NCBI GenBank assembly: GCA_013398055.1
Contig: VZRS01002384.1
Coordinates: 488,934-552,933, forward strand
Direction: 5' to 3'
Length of the DNA: 64,000 bases
Origin: Ifrita kowaldi
Lineage: Eukaryota; Chordata; Aves; Passeriformes; Cinclosomatidae
The translations under genes and the position numbers were made by a program. Each line of letters opens with the position of its first letter. Position 1 is the stretch's first letter. The notes beneath the pieces are model-generated. The model searched no databases, was not told the origin of the DNA, and saw only the letters and a program-made list of their open reading frames with translations. Of this stretch, positions 1 through 62,166 are shown in pieces.

Positions 1-370
1 TGCATACAAAATTTGCAGAAAATTACTTCTCATTTGCATTGAATATCAATAATTTTTAATTTACAGAAGTTTATTTTATTGAATAGAATTCCAACAAAAG
101 TTAAGAACTTCCTTACCAATACTTGACTAATTAAACTTTAAAAATACTCTTTTCTTTAAAAACAAATAATGATAGGACTCTGTCTATGACAGTATCAACC
201 TGAAACTGGTTTTGTCAAGTGGAAGAAGTGCAAATTCTACATGGAACTTGGCCTTGTAATATTGTTCTCACTCCATTAAAAACATGCTGCTCAGGGAAAG
301 CTTTTCAAAGTTGCAGAACATAATCTTGGATCCAAAGCCAGCTAAAGACAGAGGGAGGTGTTCTACTGAC

Positions 371-540
371 ATAGTTGCCCAGGGACATTGTGGATGCCCC
401 AACCCTGGAGGTATTTAAGGCCAGGTTGGATGGGGCTTTTGAGTAACCCCATCTAGTGGAAGGTGTCCCTGCCCATGGCAGAGGGGTTGGAACGAGATGA
501 TCTTTAAGGTCCCTTCCAACCCAAACTTTTCTATGATTGC
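371..540 (+). mobile_element. CR1 LINE 3' end
   Basis: The sequence matches the conserved CR1 3' region: TTGCCCAGGGACATTGTGGA, then GGAGGTATTTAAGGCCAGG, GTGTCCCTGCCCATGGCAGA, and the terminal AAGGTCCCTTCCAACCC with a TTCTATGATT tail. It is 5'-truncated, as most avian CR1 copies are. Confidence 0.9.
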
Positions 541-2189
541 ATTACTTAAAAGGATTTTGGATTAGATCTCAGTAAAGAATTAATGATTGGAGGACTTTTT
601 CTGTGAATGTTGAGGATTAAACCTTACTCGGTTTAAAAAAGTAAAGAAAAAAAATTCTGAATATTTTCATTCTTTCAGATTCTTCACGCTCAAGTCACAG
701 AAGTTGTATTCGGTGTTATTCAAAAGCAAGGCCCTTGGCCCTCCTTCATTAAACCTACACTTACAGAAAATACTTACGCTTTCCTGACAGATGTTTCTTG
801 ATTAGTGCATCAGAAGAAAACAAACCACCACCTACAATGGTTCCTGGAGAAGCCTTGAGGAGAAACCCATAATCTATCATTTTAAAAAATTATTCAGTTA
901 TTTTCAAATAAATTTTTAGGATTTCCCTGGGGTTTTTTTTCTGTTATTTTTTCACAACTCTTCTTTACAGCGAACAAAACCAGTGATTTTTCTCTGCAGT
1001 GTCCAGCATAACCAACATTTACAGATTTTAAATTAAAAATTATTTGTGACATGCCCAGCAGTTACTGAATTCAGTCCCCATTAAAGAATAACTCTGCGAT
1101 TTAGAAGAAAAAAATACAAATATTTGTAAGAAATAATGATGATTTTTTTTATTTTTTCTCTATTGTCTGAATCATGTCTGATTCATTACTGAAATAGGGA
1201 TTCCGAACATAGAGTCAAAAACAAATGGTTTTTTTACCTATTAAACTCTGAATTCAGCATTCAGTAGATTGCATTTAATGCAGGGTCATTTTATTTCTTT
1301 TAGCTATCATCAGTTTATACAAGAAAATAAAAAACCCTAAGCTCATAGTTTTACTGGTAAAAGGAGTAAACTGGGATTTTGTAATTCTTCTTTAGAATAC
1401 TTTTTGTGTGCACCATGTATTCAAGAAAAGTGCCAGACTGACCTAGAAAAAATAGTTCTCTACCTGTAAAAAAGAAAAGAAAGTCTATGACTTGATTTTC
1501 TTATAAATTGCATTTGTATGTTTTGATTCTTTTCCTATTTAATATAGAAGAAAAATACTTGGGTATCTAATCTCTTTTGAATATATTATAGCTCTTTTAA
1601 CTGATCATATGTTTTCATAATGATGTCCCTAGTAATTTGCAGTCTGAAAATTTGGAAACTAGGTTCTGTTCATCTCAGTCTGTTGTTAACTGAAGCCTGA
1701 AGAAGGCATTTTCAGTATCACTCTTGATTGACTACTTTACAGCTCATTATTTGAATGAAACTGTCAATACTGTAACTATGGAAACTACATCTTAAATATA
1801 ATTTATTTAGATTCATTTTTTGAAGGGTCTCTCTTTTTTCCTTTTTTTTTCCACAGTCCAAAAAATAATACCTAATAATAGTAATATGCTTATACCTCAG
1901 TCCTCCTCTGCCTCCTTATTACAGAAAATATATACTGCTGTAACTGAGTATAGTGCAAGCACAGTCAAGCGTATAAAAATAATTAATGATGGCCAGTGTC
2001 AAAGAACTCCTCAAAATCTAAGGTTGTTTCATACAACTGAGGCCATGCTGAAAGAGCACAGTGTTGTTATCTGTGGAAGGAGAGAAATCAACAGACTTTG
2101 AAGCAGTGGAAATTTTGTGTGTGTTAGGGTAGAAGAGCAGTTTTTACATGCAGATGAGCGAATGTAAATTCCACTTACTGGGAATACAA

Positions 2190-4500
2190 AAATATTGTAA
2201 AAGAAGATTATGATGAGGTGTTTATGAGGGATATGGGATCTTTTAGAGATATAAAACATTGATATAGATACTACAGTGCTGCAAAAAATGTGTGCCACAT
2301 AAAGTCCCAATAGCACTGAGATAAAAGTAAAGAGATGAACTTAACTGCATGGCAAAATCAGATGTTACTGTGCAGATACAGACACCACATAATCAAGTTA
2401 GCAACTGGCCATTTTAAGAAACCAAATAATGCAAGGAGTTTTATAACTTCAAAAAATTTAAATAAGGCAATCAAACATGAATGCTAACCCAAGAGAGTAG
2501 CTGAGGGCATCTGCCCAGATCATCACTGTTGTATCTTAGCGTAACTCCACCAAAGGCAGCGGAGCTATGCTAGTTTACACCAACTGAGGATCTGGACAAT
2601 CATGTTTAGGACTTCAAGTGACAAAATTGCTTTTATTTTTGGGATATATATTAAAGGGTTTTGGCAAGTCTGACCAAACACAGAAAGTGCAAAACACTGC
2701 ATTTTTAATTCCCCTTTTAGCAACTGTATAGTTTATGCAACTTCCCATGGGGATTGCCTCAGCACTTGGGATATACCACAGCATCATGTTGCAGATCTTT
2801 GCAGATCTGGATGGAATGAGCAATTGGTTATGATCAGTTGATTTGAAGCAAAAATGATCAACATCACAATGGGAGTTTGCACAATTACCAAATTGTGCCA
2901 AAGAAAAGACCCTTGGATTGATTACAAGCAAATGCCAGGCTGAATGAAATTAATTATGTAAGACAAGTTCAATGACAAAGAAGTATGACCAAACCCAAGG
3001 AAGACAGAGGCAACTGTACAAATGGAAAAACTCCAAGACAAGAAGGCCTTAGAGAGATTCATTGGGCATATTAACATAGCTAAACAAATTCATTTATAAT
3101 TAATCACAATTAAGTGCTCCTCTCAGAATAGTTGCTTAGAAACTGCACAGAATGGCACTAGAATGACTGACAAGAGAAAAGTTTCGAAAATTAAAATAAA
3201 CCATCAAACAAACATTCACACTGAAATATTTGGTGGTTAGTGAAGAGCTAGGAACTGAGGAGTGTATTTTCAAAACTGCCTAAGTTGTTAATGCAGACAC
3301 TGAATTCCACTTTCAAAGTTAGGCATATAGAAGTTGCAGGGATGTGGATGCCCAGCACTTACATTCCTTCGAAAACAAAGTTTAGACTCTTTAGACCATA
3401 CAGGTTGCTTCAAAAAAATTACTCTAATTCCGTGATTGTTCATCTGAATTGAGGCTATTTTGGTAATAACTGAGTGGCAAATGGTTTTAAATACTGATTC
3501 AAATCCAAACAGTAAAAAACCACAAGCTACTATTACCTTTTGTTTTGGACAATTAAGTACATAAAGAAACAGGCCATGAACTGTTTGGCTGTTGTAGATA
3601 CCACTATGCAAAGGATGCCTCTAATTTCAGAGCATTTCATAGTATTGACAACTTACTAAGGCCCTGATTCTGCAAGGTGCTTCATGCAAACAATTTCGTG
3701 CCTGCATGGAACGTTTCACAGCATCAGAGATACTGATATGCAGATGGCTTTTAAGGAGCTTTTTAGAGAGTACATGCCTTTAAGACTACCTCTGAGTAAT
3801 GAAAACAATGATGAAGGGTCTTATGTAAACAAAACTCAAGTGTTTTCCATTTCAGAGACAAAAGTTGACAAACTTAAGTGAGAAAAATGGAATGACTCAA
3901 CCTTACCAGAATCTGAATGAGTTATTCTAACAGAGAAAAAGCCCAGCCACTTCCATATGTAAAACTTATTGCGACTACAGAGATGAGGTTGCTGCAGATG
4001 ATGGGTTTCTATACAAAGGACATTATCATAACACCACACAACATGAGGTTGGAAATGCTAGGTATAACCTACAGTGCCCATTTGAGTATTGAGAAGTGCA
4101 GGAACAGAGCCCAAGGTGTTCTGTTCTGGCCAGGCATGCATGCTGCCATCAAAGATAAGGTATCCAAGTGGAAATCTGCAATAAATACAGGAAACAAAAA
4201 TGCAAAAAAAACCCACTGAAACCACATAAGATTCCTAATTTCACTTGGCCCAAGGATTGTTGAGCAAAATAGGAAAGATTATTCCTTATAGGTGAACTAA
4301 TAATTGGGGATTTATGTTCCTTGGTTTTGTTTTTAATAATTTAAATTAGACTTGCACACTAACTTGCAATTAAAGAACACATTAAAAACTACAGTTTGTT
4401 CAGTTTGTTTTACCACAACATTGCAGATAAGTTAATAAAACACTATCATTTACAAAAGGCTCACTTAAGCAATTTTTAGCATTTCTCCAAATACATCACA
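2190..4500 (+). mobile_element. Ty3/gypsy-type pol fossil (RT, RNase H region, integrase)
   Basis: Plus-strand fragments in several frames follow the order of a chromodomain-less Ty3/gypsy pol. Pre-RT motifs lie at 2,197-2,390 (KEDYDEVF; a PHKVPIALR-like patch). RT motifs lie at 2,430-2,960: LNKAIKHEC; GFWQV at 2,656-2,670; LPMGIASALGIYHSIMLQIF from 2,741; and a degraded catalytic box from 2,829 where the second Asp is lost. The RT/RNase H connection starts at 3,001 (DKKALERFIGHINIAK). Integrase zinc-binding and linker motifs run from about 4,043 to 4,170 (AHLSIEKCRNRAQGVLFWPG), followed by an IPNFTWPK-like patch at 4,231-4,254. The order and spacing fit the family. The copy is dead: many stops and frameshifts, a lost HHCC ligand (His to Tyr) and lost Cys pair, and probable repeat insertions near 2,505-2,595 and 3,658. 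Similarity is from memory of the family, not from a search. Confidence 0.75.
2505..2596. repeat. Old palindromic interspersed repeat fragment
   Basis: GTAACTCCACCAAAGGCAGC then GGAGCTATGCTAGTTTACAC, CAACTGAGGATCTGGAC. The consensus I remember from turtle and bird genomes has CCATTGACTTCAATGG at its centre and ends in CAGCTGAGGATCTGG. It interrupts the reverse transcriptase part of the gypsy fossil. Related pieces occur near 3,658 (CCCTGATTCTGCAAGGTGCT), 30,405-30,470, 33,190-33,245 (CAGCTGAGGATCTAGAC) and 34,690-34,760. Confidence 0.5.
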
Positions 4501-6661
4501 TCTAGTCCTTGCAATCACATTTTCTATACAAAAGTTAGATAAAGCATCAAGGAATTTCAAAAGGTGTCTGCAGATTCAAAGGATACATACTTAGCATCAA
4601 AGGAGTATTTCAACTTAACACAAGATTACTTACTAGGCTCAACAACCTCAGTATTCAACAAAAACTGTAATGAACTTCTATTAAGTTTCCATTTAGAAAA
4701 AAAAAGATATAAACAACAGGAGTAAAAAAGTGATAATAAGAATGGAAATGGTTACTTCTCTTGCAACAAAGAGTAATTCGCTAAGATAAAAGTGAGTGAA
4801 ACTATATAATGAGTCTCGGTCTTGCTGCATTCTTATAGGAGGACAGATGTAATCTCAACAGGAAAAGGGAAGAGGAAGCTGGGAAAGGGAAGGCAAGGCA
4901 AGGGATAATACTTCTTTGCAGATGAAACAACAAACGTACACCCAGGAACTGAACATCAGAAACACCCCAAGTGGAAAACACTGGATGTAGGTGGAGAAAT
5001 CACTCCAGCAGGTAAACAGAATTCTGCAGAAATAACTGGTTAGAGTACATAAAGTGACTGTATAATGGGAGAGCTATCAAGGTTTAAAATAGTATAAGCA
5101 CTGGTCAAGGTCCAAGAATAATCTGGTTACCTATCTAAAGAGGGAAATGTTTCTGTGGTGTTTTACTAATATATCCTATTAATTTTTGTCTCTGCATTTT
5201 AAATTTATATTTGGAGAAGGTCTATTTTTTGCCAGATGACTAAATCAAGGAGGAAAATACTACTCTTTTCCAGTAATATTTTACTTTAGATATTCATCAG
5301 AATAAAAACAATGGAAACCGCTCCATTTCTGGGAGGATATCTCTTCTTCCCAGTTCTTGCTGAGCAAATTGCAGTAAAATCACATCAATAAAAATAAATA
5401 ATAGATAATATATTAAAGTGGAAGAGTTTCCCTAGAAGTTTGAGGTAAGAATATCCTTTCTATCAAGAAAAAACTGTACTGCATGGAGTTATTTTTCTAG
5501 AAGAGTCATGGCTAACAGGGAGAACTTCAGAGAAATTCACTTTTCTATGTGAACACTGCTAGGACGACACATCTGGGAACAAAGAGACAAGAGTGAAAGG
5601 AATTTAAGAGAAAGAGTAGAAGATCACCAAGAATATGGAAATCACTATGGCAGAATGACATGGAAAAAAGATGGAGGCACAGAAATTCCAACTCTTACTT
5701 TATCATGGAGAACATGCAAAAATAGACTGAGATCCTCACTCTGAGTTAAGGAGAGATGTGGCAAACAAAAGCTCTCAGGTTTCACTGTAGTTAGGGAAAG
5801 GAGACTGTACTTTTCCCTCCATAGGAAATACCAGAAGACATCCACCACAGAAAATAAGAAAATCTACACAGGTGCTTTGTGACTGAAGGACTGGGCATAC
5901 TACAACACTATCAGGAAGTATCCAAACTCGTAGGCACCTGGTTGAACTGCAAGTCTTTCTGAGGTTCAGATGCTTCAGAATAAGCAATAATGAGATCTTC
6001 TGGCAGAAAACTGTCCCAAGGGAACAAGGGTAGATGTTGACAATGTGCTATTTAGTTCCACAGCACACCAAACTAACATTTCATTACCTATGGCTTTTGA
6101 AAAACTGTGATTATATTTACATCGAAGTAGCACTAAGTAGAAATCAGTTTGTCGCTTTCTGGGAGTCTCTGGTACCTGGGTTATTGGGTTTCCACACTGA
6201 CAGGACACCGAGTAGAAATTCTCTCAGTCAGTAAGCTGTGTTTTCAATGGGATTGATTTACTGATGAACAAAATGTGTCCTTGTAAAAATAATAATTAAA
6301 TTTAGCTTTGGATTGTTGAGGGGTTTTTTTAAAATTTGTTTTGACTAAGATTTAAAGTGCTTCAAAATATTGTTTTTAACAGTATATATAATTCCACAAT
6401 GGGATTACAGTTTTGAAGCAATTGTAACTGTTAGAAAAACCTGCTATGAAAAGGAACAAATAAAGAAAAAGCCCCTGGGTAGGATTACACCAAATTTAAC
6501 TTACAATAATATTGGTAGCTGGCACTGAGTGAGCTGTTAACTGCTTTCGCATCATAGCTAACTTTACACATCAATATAATGTTCCTAGGTCCTTTAAAAA
6601 TTAGTTGCTTTTCACAGGTACTATAACCAAATCTTAATACAGGAAAAGTTTGGATCCTTGA

Positions 6662-6665
<4 letters not shown>

Positions 6666-6703
<38 letters not shown>
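6666..6703. repeat. Poly-T, 38 bases
   Basis: This is an uninterrupted T run. It could be the poly-A tail of a minus-strand retrocopy, but the DNA on its high-coordinate side has no feature I recognise. Confidence 0.9.
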
Positions 6704-6704
<1 letters not shown>

Positions 6705-9700
6705 TCCCAGCAGAAGTGGCTGGGAATTAAAGCAGAAGGTATTCTTCTGTTATTTGGAGATCACTGACCAGGCTGTAGATGCTTTAGTCTGCTGATAAAC
6801 TATGCACAAAGGTTCTCACTTTTCTGTTTGAGCTTTGGGCAAAAATTAAAAATTGTGCAACCTGCATGGTAAACCTCGGCAAGAACCCTTACAGATGAGA
6901 AGCATGGGTGGTAAGGAATAATTATGCTGACCCTGGAACAATTTAATTGAAAGTTGCAACATTATTATTTTGAGAGCCAGGAAATGTGAGTAATGGAATC
7001 TTGGAGCCACAATTTCCAAAATGCAATACAGTAAGCATGACTGTTAAGCAAAATAAACATTTCTCTAACCTTTTAGGATTCTTATATTATTTTGATTGTG
7101 AATATTATATAACTGATATTATTAATGAGTATTATTTGAAGTGTCTGCTAGTCTGTATTTTAGTTAGGACACAAAAAAGATCAGTGCGTTAGCAAAATCC
7201 CCGTTAGGAAGCTGCATTATACATTATTTGTATGTGTTGCAAAACACACACAAAGAAATCATGTATTAGTAAAATGTGATATAAAAGCTTTACCAGCACA
7301 TGTGTGGTATTTGATACATGGCAAAGACATAAAAGTATTAAATCCTTCCAAACTATGCAGTCCAGAAATATGATTCCTATGCTGCACTATCAATTTTTCT
7401 ACTACACTGTCAATTGCTCCCGGTACTCTATACTTTAAACAAGTGTTTGCCAAGAATTTTACAAATGCTGAAATCTGTATGGAAGAATGGAAAAAACTAC
7501 ATTGAAAATCTGAACAAGGAATAAAAGATGAAGAAGAGATGAGAACAGTACAATTGGTAGGGATAGGACAGAAGGGATCTCAGCTTGGGTTAAAGGTAAA
7601 AAATGTGTATACATTTCCCTCTGCAGCCTGGGGCAGAAGCCCAGGTTACTGATTCTCACTACTCTTCTGTTGTCCGCAAATACGTGTGAAAACACCCCAG
7701 CAATGTTCTTCTTCTCCTCCTGGTGCCAGTCCATGCAGATCACTAAACCTTCTACTGCTGTTGGCTACGATACCAGCCCAGGCTATACAGCAGATACCAA
7801 AATTTCCCATGGTGGCTGGTGGCCTGACAGAGGGCCAGTAGTATCCCATATTATGGAATTTCTGCTTCTTTTCAGTTTGCTCATTTTAGAAATAAGGAAA
7901 TTATACTCCCAGACCTCACACATAGAAACATAATAGATGTAAATGAAGTACTTCACAGATCAAAAATTTCAAAATCAAATTCTCTTAGGTAGCTTTGGTT
8001 TAGCTGCTTTGTGCATGCACATTACATTTACATGATCACATCTTCTTCCATCTTAAGCAGAGAATAAGAGCATAAATGGGAGCTGTATAAAGGATGCTGC
8101 CATCCATAGGACTCCTACCTCCCTGCTTTCAAATACATGTGACAAATGCTAAGATGCTTTATTTCTGTCTCTGTACCAGCTTCACAGGATGTAGAGACAG
8201 AGGACAATAAAAATATAAATGTAATGGAAGCAGGAGATGGGCTGGTCAGACAAGGCAGCTTGAGACAGGGAAAATACAGAAAAAATGATGAAGAGAAACA
8301 GGACAGAGTAAACGGGCCAAGTGGAAGCTGGGACTGATGAGAGTTTTGGGATAGGAGAAAGGACAGTGTTCCAGATGCTCTGGAACTGGACTCTCCTGCT
8401 TTTTCTGCAGAGTTCATCCCTTTTCACAAAGGGTCAATTACATTACATAGATCTGCTGAATTCCCACAACTCCAAGCGAATTCAAGGGTTTGAACCTATA
8501 CAGTTCTCTACAATGTGAAGAACTGACAAACTGACTCCTGAAAGTATCCAACTGAGCAATCAAAATTATATACCTAATTTTTCTGGTTTAAAATGGGGAA
8601 AATGCCAACCCTAACTTACTTCAGAGTATAACTGCAGATGAAAATAAACTAATAAACTAACTAATTTATAACTAAATTAATTAAGAAACACTTGGATGTG
8701 ATGGTAGTGACAAACATGTGAGTGAATTAGTAGTTATATCTTCAGAGGGCAGTTTGAGAAAACTGTAGTGAACAACAGACAGGCCCTCACATGAGATAAT
8801 AAAGGAAAAGAGAAGAAATTAATTAGTTGCTTATGCAGTGATTACTATCTGCCCTGTGCAATGATTTACTTTGTTATCCTGTGGAAAAATAGATGATCAG
8901 AAAATGAAGAATTTCATTTTGCCACATAGTGCAAATACAAAAGAGAATTGAGTTAAGTAAGACTGCTTAAAATTCTGTTATTTTGAAACTAAACAGAGTT
9001 TTATGTGTTCAATAGGTATAATGATAACTGCTAAATTAATAATTTATGCTAGTAAATAACAAATAATAGATTTTAAACCTAAAAATATAACTTTAACTCA
9101 ATCTTATTCTTTTTGCTTAGGCAAAACTTGAAATAAGTAGAGAGAGTGGCATAACATAGAACTGGGATCTCAAGTTTAAGTGTTTTGGGATTCTTTTGTT
9201 CCTGGTCTCTACCAGGCAGCCTTGACTGCAGATGTTTGAGAAGAGCAGAGGAGATGGGGTAATTCAGAAACACCTCCTTAAGATAAGTAGAAACCTTATA
9301 AATGGTTAAAGCAGCAAAGTATGTGCTTAAAACATTCATGCTGCCTCAAGAGTCTCGACTGTGTTTTGCTTATGCATTTACATTTCCTCAAACTTCTACC
9401 CTTTGACCCATCCCAACCCAAAATCCACATCCAAATCTGGGTTTCTCTGGGTTGCACACGTCTTTCTCTGCTTATACTTAAATGTTTTCCTCGATCTCAT
9501 TTACATCCCCTTTTGCATATCACATATTCTTCTGGCAGCATATACCAGCATGACCTAAAATAATAGTTTCAAAACATTATTTTTGACTTTGTGGGAAATC
9601 AGCTGTAAATTTTATATGTATTGTTTACATCTAGCAACTAGATTAGGTAAAACTAGAGAGCAATCTTACTCCAGCAGTTTTCTCATGTTTGCTTTCTTAT

Positions 9701-10586
9701 TTTTCGCACGGTTTACATCAAGAGTCGGTTGGGTTTTTTTAAATCAGTGTTATGTTCTGAACTCAAGAAATGTATTATAAAGACAGAATACTGCTAAGCA
9801 GTATGGCAGCTAAGGTATCCATTCATACTTTCCCTACCGAATTTTCCTCATTTCTTGTGAACATCTTTCCATGTTAACCAAATTACCAACTCAGGAGTAC
9901 CACCCTGTCACAGCACTAATAAATGCTATAGCTCTTCCACACAGAGAGCTGCAGTAGAGCATATGTGCAGGAAGACAGAGCAAAGCTAAGTCTCATGATT
10001 CTCTAACGTTCATTGTTCACAATTGTTACTCCAAAGTACTGAAAGGAATTGTAAAGAACTCATTTTAAGCAGGGGATAACCAAGTAAACATTAAAAAACA
10101 GTCACATGAGAAAATGTATTAGGCTGGTAGCAATGATACGAACCTGGGGAAAATTATGCAAGCATTTGGGAAAAACAAATTGTTTTCCCTCCAACTATGT
10201 CTGAGAAACTGCAGCTCTTTACTGCTTGTGTAATCAGAAGTGTTTCATCAGTCTAACTGTATGGGAATATTTTTGTTCTAACTAGCAAACTCAAAGTTTA
10301 AAAAAAAGATTGAATAGGAATTCAAGCATTAAGATGGAATTCCAGAAGTTCTATCTTTTGTCCATCCCTATCACCTACTGGATACACAAAAGGACATACT
10401 AGGTCAACAGACTTATGTACAGAGCCCCTTGTATGGAATTTCTAGAGACTTCAATGCATGTTCCAAGCAGGATCAGCCCCTTCTGCAGCAGTTCCCCAGA
10501 CAGCATTTCTAATTTCTGATACAACTATACATAGTTTGTGGTCAAATAAATATTTATAAAGAAAATATTTGTTCTTTATATCTTAC

Positions 10587-58819
<48,233 letters not shown>

Positions 58820-59288
58820 CTGTTCAAAAATAAAAGATGCAAATTATTACACTATCCTCCATATTTCATTTAGTCATATATTCTAATTCTACACCACGAT
58901 CAGTTGCTGTTCTCAAAATGCATATTTTCAAAGTAAAATGATGCTTAGGCAATGATAACCAAGGGGGAGGACACTTACAAAACCTGTGAAAATGCAAGTG
59001 ACTATTATTTGCCTGAAAATGTCACACATACATGACAGCGTAACAGTTTCAGAAGTGATACAAATGTATGTTTTTCCTTCTCATTCTTTTTTCTCTTCGG
59101 CACGTTACACTCCATTCTAAGGCAGATGAATATAGTTAAAAAAACAGCAAACTTGTCCTACCTGTAGCTAGCAGTACAACAATCAGGAATAAAGCAATGC
59201 TTCATAATTTTGTAGTATTCAGTATTTTGATATGTTTCAATGATGTTTAAATAATGAAAAGATGACCAAACTCTGAATGTTGTTGTTT

Positions 59289-59310
59289 GTTATTATTATT
59301 ATTATTATAA
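59289..59310. repeat. TTA microsatellite
   Basis: About seven ATT/TTA units. Confidence 0.9.
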
Positions 59311-61367
59311 ATAGACATAGTATTTCTGAGTCCTGGTCTTCTACCAGAGTAGCCACCTGTTTCTCAAAGGTCACATAATCTGTGTTTGTTGAACCTGATC
59401 TCCTTTGTGTAACCTCTATAACCTTCTGTGCAGAATGACTGCACACACACATAACTTTTAGTTCAAAGAACTTCCTCTTTGAACTTCTTCATTGTGTGAC
59501 TATAAATATTACTCAAGCTATATCAGTTTTCAGTCTTCTTTCTGTGATTAACTAGTTTTGTGATATTTAAACTGTTCTTTATAACCTTTTCTGCATATCT
59601 ACCAATAACTTCCTGTGTTACGTTATAGTCTTTCTCCCTGTATCCCAACACACCGAGGCTCTCTTATTTTCTTCCATTCTTATAATGCTTCATATTCTGT
59701 TGACAGACCACTGAAAAACCTGGGGCTTCACCACATTTAATACTACAGATGTGCCCTGTGTGGTGTCCTCATAGTCTTGATCTAGGTCTAATTTAATTGC
59801 ATCCCAGCAGCTATGCATCCCAATTACTTAAACTGCCACTTAGGTAAAAACAAATTTATTTAAGCACCCAATCACTTTGTTTAAGTGCCTAACTTAGGTA
59901 CTGTCTTACCTAAATTTCAAACCACAGTCTGCCTGACACACACATATCTAACAAACATACAGAGTCACAAAAGATGGTATTCATGGAAAACCTGCTACAG
60001 GAGACCTTCTCTGTGCCACACAGGTGACTCACTCTCTCTCTCTCTGTGGGGACAAGAGGTGTCTTTAAAGTCTAATCCAGCATGCCTAAAATCACCTGCC
60101 TCCATTAACACTATAGAAAAACACGGCATAAATTTTAAGTACATCCATCTAGCCAGATTCCAAAGCACCTCACTTGGGAGTAGGGTAGTAGTCCTAGTAG
60201 GATACAGATTCCAGACACCAGCATCTAAGTTGAGGCCTAGTGATAAAGGCTAGAGCGGGAATAGATCGACAACCTCCAGACTCCAGAGCCATGCTCCATC
60301 CAGCAGGTCGTGTGGCATATTCTGGGGAAGAGCATCCTCTTATGGAGATGAGCCCTGGTGCACTTGGAAGCAAGAAAATGATGCAACAGGAAAGCAAAAG
60401 CCCAAATGTTCACTAATTTCAAGAGCCCTAAACCTGAAAAGAGGAAGCCCTAAGCTTCTGGTGTTTTCTGTTTGGACTATATTCGTTTCCATCTAAAGAA
60501 ACTTCAAAGTAAAACCTATAAATATGGAAGAAATCCCTGTCCTAGATCACTACTGCAGTTCATTGCCAAATGACTGCCCTGCCTCTTGTCCTCTGAGTCC
60601 TCAGGACACAGCTGCCCAGAATCAACAGGAAATGTAGGACATACTTCCATGGAAAACATCCCACATCATCACAGCCAAGGCAGAAACAGGAATCAATCTC
60701 CATTGGTCTGGACACTGCATGAAACCAGGGGCAAAAGGGAAGCACTGTTTCTTATAGTTCTGAACACTCAGGTTTATTTTGGTGCTTTCCCTGGTGCTAT
60801 AGTGTTTCAGCAGCTGCCTACTTAAACTCTCTACATGGAGCTCTGAAAGAAGGCAGAAGAATTTGTCCTCAGAACTGGAATTTCAGAGTGTGTGTTGTGC
60901 TGAGGAAAATGGATGGATAATTAGGGAAGAACCTGCTTCATTTAGGTGTCTAGCAGGCTGCATCCTGGAAAACAAGAGTGGATCACGTCCAGGCTCAGGC
61001 AGCTTATAGAAACTTGCGTATCAGTTCAATATGATTTAAGTGAACAGGTTAACATTTACTGAATGGTTGTGTCTTTACTTTCTTGGTTTCTGCTCCTGCT
61101 CTTTTGGATGCATACTACCCTCACTATAGCTTTTTTCAATGCCATTATTTGTTAAATTATACTTCCTCAAAATCGTGACAATTATTTCCAAAGATGTGAG
61201 TAGGTTTACCCCCAGAAATCCCCAGGATTTTTTTTTCTTCCTCTTATTATAACCTTCTTAGAACACTGTAAGAGGTAATGATGACACTTCAGGTAGCTCT
61301 GAACTAGAAGGGCACTCACAGATGTGTAACTTATTTCCCCACTAGCATTCATAAAAACTCGAATTTT

Positions 61368-61492
61368 TCATAGAATCATGGAATGGCTTGGGTTGGAAGG
61401 GACCTTAAAGATTACCTACTTCCAAACGCCCTGCCATGGACAGGAACACCTTCCACTAGACCAGCTTGCTCTAAGCCCCATCTGACATTGGA
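61368..61492 (-). mobile_element. CR1 LINE 3' end
   Basis: The reverse-complement CR1 signature starts ATAGAATCATGGAATGGCTT, followed by GGGTTGGAAGGGACCTTAAA and a GACAGGAACACCTTCCACTA segment. It is strongly truncated. Confidence 0.9.
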
Positions 61493-62166
61493 CATTTTGT
61501 CACACTAAAGCCAGAACATTAACTCCATCCTGGCCCAATCTTTTTTGATTTAAGAACAGTAAATACTTTTAATAGTTTTCATCTAGTAATGCCCCAAAAC
61601 AATCTCTTTTGGAATTCACAAAAGTGTAAGAAGTGAGGCAGAGGACAGGGGGATAACAAATACATCTATTTTGGTTTAAACTGTTGTTTAATTTTTGTAT
61701 TTGACAACCAAGAAAAACTGCATGACTTTTTAGATACAAATTATTGGTCAAAGGTAGAAAGAAATTGTCACTGCCATTTTTTGTCATCTTTTATATTTTT
61801 TCATATCTTTATGGTCTTCTACACAATATTTTATAAAGTTTGTGAGAATCTAAGGCATTACTTGGGATTCCAGGCCCCCTGGAAAGTGCATAACTGGCAA
61901 TAGAAATCAATTCCAGTTAGCTGCCCAATGACTTTGACGCTTTTATAAATCTCATTAAATAACTATTTGGAACTCAGCGATTCAAGCAAAGTTGTGAACT
62001 TTGACTTTAGTTTATAACTTTATGAATCTATTCTCAGTGTCTTTGCTCATACATTTAAAACTGAGGACACATCAGCAGCTACAAGAAACAAATATTTGTA
62101 TATTTTAATGGTTGGGTTCAACACTAAGGCTTGGAAATATGTAACTTTTCCAAGGGTTATACTAGT

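Larger units (their letters stand above)
1..10586. other. MYT1L intron (continues beyond window)
   Basis: This is at least 10.6 kb of intron downstream of the last exon seen. A search for the next [12 protein letters not shown] finger exon on the minus strand found none. The intron contains a CR1 3' end at 371-540, a Ty3/gypsy pol fossil at about 2,190-4,500, a 38-base poly-T at 6,666 and AT-rich unique sequence. I see no other gene. Confidence 0.8.

Noticed and set aside
1..10586. Search for the next C-terminal MYT1L finger exon
   Set aside because: No reverse-complement CPTPGCDG or HITGNYASHR-like sequence was seen, so the downstream exons are presumably outside the window.
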